Positions 22,901-33,207 of a stretch of DNA of 64,000 nt are shown piece by piece (position 1 is the stretch's first letter; every line of letters begins with the position of its first letter). Origin of the DNA: Chinchilla lanigera (lineage: Eukaryota > Chordata > Mammalia > Rodentia > Chinchillidae); assembly GCF_000276665.1 (NCBI RefSeq), contig NW_004955447.1:10603722-10667721 (forward strand). The letters are read 5' to 3'. The position numbers were made by a program, and so were the translations under genes. The notes beneath the pieces are model-generated. The model was not told where the DNA came from. It saw only the letters and a program-made list of their open reading frames with translations, and ran no database searches.

Positions 22901-23242
22901 GCATTGAGGAATGAAAGACGGGTAGGAAGATGGAGGATTAGAGAATATTTTTAAATACAAATAAATAGATGGACAAGGAGAGAAAAATCAGCAGCAGCAA
23001 CGTGGAAAGTCCTCAAATCGATACATAAATCCATGAACAAACATAGTGAATCCAGTCAAAGAATATTATACCGTGCACACATATACACAATCATAGATAG
23101 GCCCACAGATATCATAAATTCCAACTTATTTTATAGTTTAATATCTCTGGTAGCAGTTTAAATGTCACTTATTTAATGGTGCTTGCCTTGACCAGATTCT
23201 CAAAAGTAAATCTCTCATTTTATATCATAAATATACACTGCT

Positions 23243-23350
23243 CGGGGCTGGGGATTTAGCTTAGCGGCACAGTGCCTGCCTGGCAAGCACGACGTCGTGA
23301 GTTCAATTCCCGGTACTGGCAAAAAACAAAAAAACAAAACAAACAAACAA
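23243..23350 (+). mobile_element. ID SINE with perfect 16-bp target-site duplication
   Basis: It starts 'ggggctggggatttagctta', continues 'gcctgcctggcaagcacgac' and 'cgtgagttcaattcccggta', and ends in an A-rich (aaac)n tail. The direct repeat 'ataaatatacactgct' lies at 23,227-23,242 and 23,351-23,366. The length and intact ends indicate a young insertion. Confidence 0.97.
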
Positions 23351-23366
23351 ATAAATATACACTGCT

Positions 23367-24629
23367 AAATAAATGTATTTTTAGTAGATGAATGGAAATG
23401 CAGTGAACAGGATAATATGAGAAAATAAACCCAGTTCATCAGGAAACCCACATTTTTTTGTAATAGTCATGAAACAAAATACCCTAAGAAAGGTCAATGA
23501 ATAAATAGTTTTTGATAAAGCAGTTTTTATATACAAATAATCAGAGTTTTGGTAGTGATACCCTCTTGGCTTCAAATTGTAGTGTAAACATACCTGTATT
23601 TTTAAAGTAACTGCACCAAAGCTGAAATATTACAACTTCTATTATTACACGACACAACATCCTTCCTGAAATTAGTCTAGACAGACATGATCTGCTGGAA
23701 GTTGAAGTATTTTTCTTCTTTTCTCATGAACAGACATGGAACAACATGCATAACATAAATTATAGCCACACAAGGTTTTTATTAATTAAGGAGAATGTGA
23801 ATTAAGAATGGGCATTCTGTATGCAAATCATACACCATAAGAAATAACTAGGGTTTGGTACTATACTGTGCTCAGATCTACTGTTTTTGCTATGTGCACA
23901 AGATCACTTTTCACTAACGATGTGTTTCTTTTTGCCTTTGAAATAGCACTGCAACACTTCCTCAGGAATTTTGAATTTATTGTCACATTATTTTCAACCC
24001 TGAAGACAACCAGAAATACCACAAAGAATGTTTTAACCATCTTGGAAGAGCTCAAATTCAATTTGCTACTAGCTCATTAATTATCTTTGCTCAAAGCTCA
24101 AGGGTTTTGATCTGAGGGAAAAATTCCCTTGAGGAAAAAAAAAAATACTTTTAGATCTTAGCTACATGTCACAAAGCTAGAAGAGGAGTAGATGAAATAG
24201 ACCATCTCTTCAGAATATAAGCATGATTCATGGCCTATGCATAGGCAGCCAAACCCAGCTTTAATAGTTTTTAAAAATGAAAGAATCACCTGTGTCTCAG
24301 TCACATAATTTCAAGCGCTACAGAAGATCCAGGAGAAACACTACCCAATTTTACTTTGATCTCATCTCTTATTTTCCACTCCAGCCCTCTGGAAATAGTT
24401 GACTACTCAGAGTCCAAAAGCCTTAAAACTGAGAATTCACCCAACAGGTATAAATTCCTGGCCGGCTTCACTCTGGGGATTAGGCCATCCTTGCTTCTTC
24501 CGCAGCACTGAAGATCTACCTATACTACCCTGGAGTGTCTATTTCTAATATTGACATTGTTTTGTCTAATATAAATAAGAGTATCATTCCGTTTTGGTAA
24601 TTTCTTGTAAGTTATAAAGTTTATAAATA
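23367..24629. other. unassigned AT-rich sequence
   Basis: Overlapping frames of 66 and 70 aa on the two strands at 23,861-24,080 have no similarity I can name. A possible L2-like trace ('tttgatctcatctcttattt') lies near 24,355. Confidence 0.3.
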
Positions 24630-24770
24630 CATTCTGACATGTACTAATTTATCTGATCCTCAACACTATTTTTGGTACAAAGGATAGCTATCACCACATT
24701 TTGACAAGTGGAGGTGTACATTCTTGGCTAGATTGTTCTGAACACAGCTGACGGCGTGGCTCAGGGACAG
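24630..24770 (-). repeat. MIR-like SINE relic
   Basis: 'tttatctgatcctcaacac', 'ggatagctatcaccacattt' and 'tgacaagtggaggtgtacat' parallel antisense MIR. Confidence 0.5.
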
Positions 24771-26820
24771 GAATCTAGATCTCGCGATCCCTGAGCTGGC
24801 CTTCATGCTGCCACACCCCTGGGATCTCCTCCAGTTTGCGCAGTCATCACTTCTACACCAAGATGTCACCTCTAGTAATGGGGGGTTACTTAAACTTTAC
24901 CCCCAAAAAGAGTATTTAAAGTAAACAAATATAGAATGATTAAACAAATTTAATGGGAAAGGCAGAATATTTGTATGTCTACTTGAGTGATGCCGTGCAT
25001 GAGCTAAGTATGTCACATGTTGGCGGCATTCAGCAGGACAAAGCAAGATCACTCACTCACGGAAATCCACAGACTGTTCTGAAATTCACACGCATGACCA
25101 GCCCTTAAAATTCCCTGGGGCTTACATGAACCTTCAATATAAATGAGGTAAACTGGCCCACCTACACAAAACGAAGCTCAGTTACATACTCCCAACTCAC
25201 CTGACTGAAATGAATTAGGAATGAGCAACAGGGATTCTAAAATCTATTGTACAAAATGATTCCATAAAATACATCTGTGGAATCCAACTAAAGACCCAAG
25301 AGAGACAAAAATAAAGGATAAAGACAATCAAAATCTATAAAACCAGGACTAACAGGAATTTACTAAACCCATACACAGCAGAATTGAATGTTATTCCTTT
25401 AAGTTTCAAGGAGGTAAATACTGAACAAGTGAAAAGTTATATCCTTTATACTACAAGTACTGCGTATAAAAACAGAAGATGTAAAAACCAAAGATGTAAA
25501 TCAGGTCAGCATGTCTACACTCAACAATGACATGCTTCCCACAGCATCAGTCAGGAAAGCTCCAGGGTTATGCTGGGGAAGGAACCCTATCTTCTGAGGA
25601 CAACAGCCTGCTGAACGGGTCCGGGAAAGAATCACGTATTCCTCCCTCCCCGGTAGCACAGAGTTGGTTTTATGGGTTGGTTTTTGGAATAGCATAATCA
25701 AATTTTTCTGTCTACCTCTCTTTGCCTTCAGGGACCCACTCCTCATTTCACCAGAGTGAAGCTTCTACCAGGGCAGTGTCGGCTGGCACCGTTGACTCAA
25801 GACTGTGGTGCCGGCTCCCTGTCTCTCCCTAGTGTCCGTGTTTGGCCCATGGGACAAAGTCTCAGATCTAACGGTTGGAAAGAAAAAACAGTTGAGCCAT
25901 AGATGTCTACTTCTTTAATCTTTATTTAGTTTGCTCCTCTTTTTGAGAGAATAAGTAGATTAAACAGGGTCTCCCCTAAGGCCAACAAACATCACTTTTG
26001 TTTTACATAAGTAAGTAACCAAAGGCCCAGTCTTGATCTGTCTAGATGCGGTTCACACGCCAGGGCCCACAGGGACCAGGAAGGCTGTAGAGATGATTCA
26101 AATGGACTGGGCAGAAGTAATGAGAAGTAGTGACATTGATGGTAACCTAAAACATGCATGCTCCTTCCAAAATAATCTACATCAAATTTCTAAAGAACAC
26201 CGAGAAACAAACTTAGCTGACAGGAGATATTGTGCAGGACACTGAGATTTCTAGAGCAAACAGAAAAACCAGAGGCAGCATGCTTATCTTTGGATAAGAT
26301 GCTAACAAGATAGTCAAATAATCAACATGAACTCATGTCCTGCACATCCTATTAAAATAAAAGTAAGTACCCTTCCACTCCCACCACACTAAACAGATGC
26401 TTTTGGACTTATTAACCAAGGTTTTTTCTTATTACTGAAGAAAGCACTTTTCTCGGGTACAAATAAGTACTATGATAAAAATTATTTTTCAGATTTGATA
26501 AAAGCAGGAATCTATCTTCAGATCACTTTCTGATGCAATGGAAAAGATAGTCTAGTAACACAAGGAAGTAAAATTCAGACTCAAATGATACAGCAGGTAA
26601 CAATGATAGAAAAAATAATTCCCTCGCCTCAGCTGTATGAACAAATACAGTCTAGAGAAGGTGTGGCAGGTTGACACCATTTTCTATAAAGTCAGAGACC
26701 TCAACTGCAATTCTAGACAGTTGTGCTCCAGGAAGGACTGTGATTTTGGGAGTAGGGAGTGGACTTCCTTATAGTCACAAAACTCGTTTGTGGCAAAGCC
26801 AAAAGCATGTTTCTGTCTGG
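24771..26820. other. unassigned sequence
   Basis: Nothing confident was recognised. The part at 25,500-25,880 is somewhat more GC-rich and looks unique. Confidence 0.35.
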
Positions 26821-26821
26821 T

Positions 26822-26858
26822 CTGCAGTCCTCTGCTCTACCAACGGAGCTACTGAGGA
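26822..26858 (-). pseudogene. tRNA-Tyr-like 5' half gene
   Basis: The reverse complement reads like the first half of a eukaryotic tRNA-Tyr: acceptor-side text, 'gtagctccgttggtagagc' (D-arm and A box), then 'agaggactgcag' (anticodon stem entry). A functional tRNA-Tyr has GTA at the anticodon, whereas here the text is GCA. After this point the similarity stops: there is no T-arm, no B box and no 3' acceptor strand. Nuclear tRNA-Tyr genes carry an intron just past this point, so the loss of the 3' half next to it is notable. It cannot encode a working tRNA. Confidence 0.6.
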
Positions 26859-28779
26859 GCACAAATGAAGCACAGTTCTAAGTGTCCACCTGCTGTTCTT
26901 TTCCAATAAGCACAATGCCTCTGAAAATCAGAGAAGCACACACAGGACATACATAACAAAGCCTAAGTATGGAACTTTTAAATCATTCACTCTGAAACAT
27001 ACACTCATTCAGCATAGTCGGTAAGGGGTTCTAGGCTACCTACTGGGGACAGAAGTTGCTGAACGAAACATATATAGTCCAGCCCTCATGGAAACTCAGT
27101 CTCCACGGCACTTTAATATTTTCAACATGTGGAGCCAATGTAGTTTAAAAGCTCATAATATATTCTCCTCTTTTTGCTTTCCACTAATGGGATGCAATTT
27201 GGAAATAACTCTTGAACTTGGAGATGGCTGTCTCTCCTGTAGTTTATAGAATAATATTGACATTCATCATTTTTATATTTGCTCATTAAACTGTTAGAGT
27301 TTCTTCATGATGAAAGGTAGGAACAAACTACGAATGCCAGGGCTTGTCATCAAATATTTCTCTGGCTACCACACTTTAGCTACCTTTCTCTTGCCTTTTT
27401 CTGCTCAAAATGCTGCACCTTCTTCCTCTGATAGTGCTACACATGTGCTTTAAAGTTTCTTAATCCTCCACTCAGGTAGTATGTTGGACTTTTAATAAAT
27501 GTCAAGATCAATGTTTTAATAAAAACATATCTTTAATATTTGTTATTGTAACTGGGATGCTGAAGACGATAGATTATTTATTTTAAAAAGTGAGAATTTT
27601 CACAATTTTTATACCATTAACATTTACTACACCTGAACCTCTTAAGCAGCATTGGTTTATGACTAAAGACAGATACTGTTGTGGGAATAGCCTTATGGTA
27701 CCTGCTGAAATATGTATTACGTATATATTATAAAGTGGAATTCAGGATTGCACACAAATTTCCTTTGGGGAGGGCAAATACTTGTTGAGAGTGAAAATAC
27801 CAGTTAAACCCTGAATGTATGCAAGTGTGTGGCGTAAATTTGAATTATCTCAAGCCACTCCCACCTCATGTCACACGTAGATGGGGTATAAAGTCAGTTT
27901 TGTAGGAAGACTTCCATTTTCTCTTGGCGTTTCTCTTTTCATTTCCTTTTGCTTCTTACACTGGCTTTTCACACTGTACTGACTGTGCAGATGGTACAAA
28001 TTCTGTGCCACGAAACGCACCACATTGTCTCCATAACAGCAAGCACACATCTCTGAATAACCATGCCCACAGGGTGACTGGCTGGCAACATGTGGACCAG
28101 GACAGTGACTGTCCCTTGCGTTGGGAGCAGCTTCCTCTATATCCAGGAGAGGTTGTCCTAGCAAGGACTTCCCTCTGCCATGCTGGGAAAAGGAAACTCT
28201 GTTGTATAATTTCCCACAAAGACCATATGTGGAAGAAGACCGTGTCAGAGTAGAGCAGTGCTCTGATTTAAATATTAATTTCCATGGAAAAACACTTAAA
28301 TTCAACAACAATAAGCTAACATCTGATTCTGTGCGGCTCAATATGTGCCCTGATTCTGTTAAAAACAACAGTAACTTGCAGTGAAAAAAGCCACTCACAG
28401 GCTAGAAGTTACTATATCACTTACAGTTAGCTTCTCATTCCAACAGCGATTTACAGAGAACTTGGCCTGATTATTTGAAAGCAGTCTGAACGTTTTCAGT
28501 AGGCATCTGACATATAATCTCAGCACATTTTACTTTAAATGAAGATTCTTTTCTCACAAATTAAAAAAAAAAAACAACAAATTCTATATTACTGACAATG
28601 AAGGCCATTCATTCATTAAAACTTGTGTTCAATGATAAATTTTATGGATGTCATTGAAACACTAGAATTATTGTTGGTTTGAGTTAGTGTCACACTGTAG
28701 AGTTGTTCTAGAAAACATGATGCTTTAGAATATGGCATGTCTCATCAATGAAAATCAAGTCTGCATTGCTTCATTTAAA
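26859..28779. other. mostly unassigned; possible ancient repeat traces
   Basis: At about 27,030-27,115 the text 'ctactggggacagaagttgc' and 'cagccctcatggaaactcag' resembles a common ancient mammalian repeat block (gggatacagcagtgaac, ccctgccctcatggagctta). At 27,360-27,480 a C/T-rich stretch is weakly L2-like. The 175-aa minus frame at 27,871-28,398 has no recognised domain. Confidence 0.3.
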
Positions 28780-30400
28780 AACAATGCTCAGAAAAGTAAA
28801 AGCTTTCCTTGGTGGGCAGCAGGACTGCAAAACAACCGACCCACTGACCCCTCCCCCTATCATAAACAAGCCTAGTCAGGGAGAAAAGGTAAGCCCAGAG
28901 GGTAGGCCACTCCAAGGAGAAACACTGGACTGGGCCAGCAGCACTACCCCCAAGAAAAGCCCACAGCTATTGTAAACTTCACAAGCAGTGTGAGATTTTA
29001 CTCCAAAAGTGATTCCTTTTACGCAGCGGGCTAGAGTTGGATAAGAGATCCGGTGTACCGCCAGCCATACTTGAGAGGGTGTAAACCAGGAGCCATTCTG
29101 GGAAGGGGTTATTTTTTAAAAACTGAGCCACAGAACAACTTCCCCTCAAGGTTTTCAGTATCATTCTACCACAGTGCCTGAGGGAGAGAGACACAGAGAA
29201 GGTCCAGGCTGGACACAGACCATGAGAAGTTTAATCTCAGGCCAGAAAGAACCTGGGATGCTACCCTTTGTGATGAAAAGCCAGGCCCAGGCTGCGTGAC
29301 TTTTAGAAGTGGCTGGATCTGAATGTTCTGGCATTAAACGCAGCCATCAGTCTGAACCCCCAACTTACTGCTTACATCCAGCACAGAGACCAGCAATCTG
29401 GTTGCTTTGTGCATTTACAAACAAAAGCGAGGTCCCAGCCTGGACAATTGCCAGGGCCCAGGGTGTAAGGTCAGAGGAGTTCTGGAGCAGGGAGGAGACC
29501 CTTGGAAAGCTTTCTTAAAAAAAAAAATTTACTGTGTTCTTTCTTTTCCTTCTTTGTTCTTTTCTATTACTTTAGCTCTGTCAGGTTCCTTTACTCCTTA
29601 TTTTGATCCTTTGTCTCATTTTTCTCTCCTCCTTCTCATCTGTCACTGCTTAAGTTTTTCAAATTTTCCTTTTATTTTGTTTTTTTTTTTTTTTCCGGTA
29701 CCAGGAACCAAACTCATGACCTTGCACTTGCCAGGCAGGTGCTGTGCCACTGAGCTAAATCCCCAGCCAAATTTTCCTTAACTATTTTGTTCCCCACCCC
29801 TTCTATCTTTACTAGTATAACTAGTCAGCTTTACTGATCTTTAGATAGTTAACTGCATGCTATTTCTGTTGAATTCTTTTCAATTGTAAGTGGATGAGTA
29901 ATTGTTGCATGTATTGAATATCAATATTTGAATTGTCTTAGTGTTTATACCACAATTACACATCTCTTTTCTATGACTAAGGATGGTACATTACTGGTCC
30001 TTACTGCATATCAAGATTCATTTTCTCTTTGATACTACTGGTACTGCTTATTTTTTGCTATTGCCAGGTGGCACAGTTGCAACTATTAATAGGCTTTCTC
30101 TGTACTCTAATGTCGGGGTTGCCTTTTTGTCACTAGCAATACTTTGGTCCACTCCCAGAGAACTGGACGCTGAGCCAAGTACACTGCATTCTCCTCTCCC
30201 AAATTAATTCCTTGCAACAGAGGCAAAGTCCTATGGATGCCACACCCAGTGCATCAATGAGAAGCACACACTAGGTGAAGAGGTCCCCATACAATCAACA
30301 AAATCAAAATGTTTCCCTCCTTTTATCCTTAAAATAAAAAAAAAAAGAAAAGCTCAGTAAAAGAAAAACAGATAGAAACACAAACAAATCGAAATATAAA
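28780..30400 (+). mobile_element. probable L1 5' UTR region of a long plus-strand L1
   Basis: This GC-richer block (28,780-29,515) and the T-rich stretch after it lead without another recognised family into text with L1 ORF1 character (30,400-30,770) and then ORF2. By position it would be the 5' UTR and early part of the same L1. I do not recognise the 5' UTR sequence itself, so this is inference from order and continuity. An ID element is inserted at 29,672-29,767. Confidence 0.35.
29672..29767 (-). mobile_element. ID SINE with 12-bp target-site duplication
   Basis: A T-rich tail followed by 'ccggtaccaggaaccaaact', 'catgaccttgcacttgccag' and 'gagctaaatccccagc' is an antisense ID. The direct repeat 'caaattttcctt' lies at 29,660-29,671 and 29,768-29,779. 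Confidence 0.95.
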
Positions 30401-30774
30401 TGCCTCTAAACACTCCTGAATACAACAAAGCTCATCAGTAGGGCAGGGAAGGGAAGGAAATCAAAAGTCAAACAGCTGAATTAAATGAAATGTTGAAATA
30501 GGGGTGACAGCAAGCTAAAGGATGACATAACAATAGAGATAACAAACTTAATAAACAAACTAATCTGTGGCCTTACAGAAGACACTAACAAATAGCTAGC
30601 TAAGCTAAGAAAAAAAAAGATACAAAATATGAAAGGATAAAAAATTATCAGCGTCCTTGAAAAAGTATCAAACAAATCCAGGAGATTAAAAATTCTATTG
30701 AAAGTATGGGTGGCAGAAGCTATCAGTGTGATGTCAGGGTCAGAACAAGAAGACACGGCTGAGGTCAGTGACCA
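30400..30774 (+). pseudogene. L1 ORF1 N-terminal/coiled-coil remnant
   Basis: With a one-base shift, the text at 30,685-30,770 reads NSIESMGGRSYQ and then SEQEDTAEVSD. This is the coiled-coil style of L1 ORF1 (x-S-I-E-S, I-D-x-V-E-D-R-V-S-E-x-E-D). ORF1 then stops abruptly and ORF2 C-terminal sequence starts at about 30,775. The RNA-binding half of ORF1 and most of ORF2 are missing. Frameshifts and stops are present. Confidence 0.5.
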
Positions 30775-32365
30775 ATTATTCAGTTACTTACAAGGGCCAT
30801 CACAATAGCAACAAAAATTACTTAGAAATTGATCTAACTAAGGAAGAAAGAGACCTCTCTAAAGAGAATTACAGTCATTTGAAAAAGGAGATTGAAGAGG
30901 ACATCAGAAAATACAAAGATATCTATGTGCCTGGCTAGACAGAACCAATATTGGCAAAATGGCCACACTTCTAAAATTGATGTACAGATTTAATGCAATC
31001 CCAATCAAAAGAGCAACAGCATTCCTCACAAAACTAGAGGAAGAATCTTAAAATTCATATGGAACAAGAAGAGACCCAGAACAGCAAAAGAAATCTTGGA
31101 CCAGAGCAAAGGAGGCTGCACTAAAATGTTAAGAGTTCAAGTTACATTATAAAGCTACAGTGATGAAAACAGCATGGAACAGAATAGAAGATGCAGAAAC
31201 AATCCCAGGCATATTCGGCTGCTTGATCTTTGTATAAAAGGGCCAAAAGCATGTGCTGAATGGAAGGTAGCTTCTTTAACAGGAAAACTGTCTCTCCACA
31301 GGCAGAAGATTGAATCTAGACCCATATCTCTCATCATGCACTAAACTAAATCAAAATGGATCAAGGGTATATATGTTACAATCAAGACAGTTAATCTTCT
31401 GGAAAACAAAATAGAGAAAACTAAAGACTTAGATATAGGCAAGGAACAGAACAGAAAGCTCAATTGCCCAAGAAGTAGCATTAAGGATCAACACAGGCAA
31501 CCATATCAAATTAAAAAGGCCTCTGCACAAAAAGGAAAGAAGTAACAGAGTAAAGAGAAAACCTACATACAGTGTAGGAAAACCAATTTTCCCAGCTATT
31601 CTTCAGACAAAGGACTAATATCTAGAAGAACTCAAAACTCAAAAAATGCTAAAAAAAAAAAAAAAATCCTAAAAAATAATAGACTAGTCCCAAAAGAAAA
31701 GACCTAATCTTTTTTAAAAGGGCAACTGAAATTAACAGATACTTCTCAAAATAGAAGTACAAATGGCTAAGAAACACATGAAAAATGTTCAACATCTCTG
31801 GCCATGGCCATTAGAGAAATGCAAATTGCAACACTGAGATTCCATCTTCCTCCAGAAAGAATGGCCATTATCAAGGAATCAAACCATGACAATGCTGGGA
31901 AGGTTGAAGGGAAAAAGGAACCCTTCTACACTGTTGGTAGTAATGTACACTACTGTAACCACTATGGAAATCAGTATGAAGATTCCTCAAAAAACTAAAA
32001 ATAGAAACTCATCCCACCCAGACATTGCACTTCTAGGTATCTTCCTGAAATAGATAAAGACATCATATTACAGCAATACATATTATGCATGTTTATGACA
32101 TCACAACTCATACTAGCTAACTCTGGCAAGTGGTATATATCTCCACCAAGAAAATCTAGAACATGCTTACATACAATGGAGTATGACTCCATCATAAAAA
32201 GATAAACTTAAATCATCTGTAGGAAAGTAGATGCCTGTTGAAATTATTATGCTAAGTAAAACAAATCAGAAATTTTAAATATCATATGGTTTTTCTTATA
32301 TGGGAAAACAAAAATACAAATAAAATGTAAAATAAAAGCTAACAGGATTTAAGAAGATAGATCTT

Positions 32366-32450
32366 GGGGGCTGGGGATTTAGCTCAGCGGCAAAGTGCCT
32401 GCCTGGCAAGCGTAAGGTCGTGAGTTTGGTTCCCGGTACCAGAGAAAAAA

Positions 32451-32491
<41 letters not shown>
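32366..32491 (+). mobile_element. ID SINE with long poly(A), nested in L1
   Basis: It reads 'gggggctggggatttagctc', 'gcctgcctggcaagcgtaag' and 'gtgagtttggttcccggtac', then about 40 A. A 15-base direct repeat 'aagaagatagatctt' lies at 32,351-32,365 and 32,492-32,506. The long uninterrupted A-tail and perfect duplication suggest one of the youngest insertions here. Confidence 0.97.
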
Positions 32492-32495
<4 letters not shown>

Positions 32496-32553
32496 AGATA
32501 GATCTTTTGCAAAATCAAAGGGGACCAAGAGATGGAGGGAGAGGACAATAATT

Positions 32554-32662
32554 TTTTTGGTTGTTTGATTTTTGTTTTTTTTTCCAGTACCGGGAATTGA
32601 ACTCATGACCTTGCGCTTGCCAGGCAGGCGCTGTGCCGCTGAGCTAAATCCCCAGCCCCTAA
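32554..32662 (-). mobile_element. ID SINE with 12-bp target-site duplication, nested in L1
   Basis: Antisense ID: a T-rich tail, then 'ccagtaccgggaattgaact', 'catgaccttgcgcttgccag' and 'gagctaaatccccagcccc'. The direct repeat 'aggacaataatt' lies at 32,542-32,553 and 32,663-32,674. It lies about 60 bases from the previous ID, in the opposite orientation, so transcripts across both could fold back. Confidence 0.97.
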
Positions 32663-33065
32663 AGGACAATAATTAAAATGTGTTATGTGCATGCACCAAC
32701 TCCCCATGAGCAATACAATAATTATGTATGGCAAACATATACTATTAAAAAAAATGAAAAAATCCAGATCTCATATATATATATATGTTAAAAATCATTA
32801 CATAGAATAAGGATTATATGCAGATACTAGTTCTATGTAAGAAATGAATGAAATATTAATTTTACCCATAAATCATCAATTCCATTTGAAAATGGAAAAT
32901 TATATTATGCTACCTCCTCAGTTTTTTAGATTCATTATAACAGAGGACTCAAAAACTTATAAACTGATTTTTTTGTCATGGAAATTTTTAGTTTGTCATG
33001 AAATTTTTTTAAAAAAACATGGACACAAAAACATTAAACGTAGAATCATAAAACTCTTTTCTTGC

Positions 33066-33207
33066 TTTTTTGAGACAGGGTCTCACTATGCAGTTCAGGC
33101 TGGCCTGAAACTCATTTTGTAGCCCAAGCTGGTCTCAAACTTGCAGCGATCCTCCTGCCTCAGCATCCCAACTGCTGGGATTACAAGAGTGGACACCATG
33201 CCCAGTC
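33066..33207 (-). mobile_element. B1-type SINE, well preserved
   Basis: 'ttgagacagggtctcactat', 'caggctggcctgaaactcat', 'gtagcccaagctggtctcaa', 'cctgcctcagcatcccaact' and 'gctgggattacaagagtgg' are antisense B1 in full order, with a T-rich lead as its tail. Confidence 0.95.

Larger units (their letters stand above)
30775..32765 (+). mobile_element. L1 ORF2 C-terminal half and 3' UTR, plus strand, with nested IDs
   Basis: ORF2 sense landmarks occur in order: 'ttacaagggccatcacaata', 'ggaagaaagagacctctcta', 'ggcaaaatggccacacttct', 'tttaatgcaatcccaatcaa' (reverse-transcriptase region and beyond), 'catggaacagaatagaagat', 'cagacaaaggactaatatct', 'gaaatgcaaattgcaacact', 'actatggaaatcagtatgaa' and 'gagtatgactccatcataaa'. 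The 3' UTR ends with 'tatactattaaaaaaaatga' at about 32,765. Two ID elements (32,366-32,491 and 32,554-32,662) interrupt the 3' UTR, so they are younger. The frame is broken throughout; it is a dead copy. Confidence 0.9.

Noticed and set aside
32379..32669. 96-aa minus-strand frame with a poly-Phe stretch
   Set aside because: It translates two ID SINEs and a poly(A) tail.
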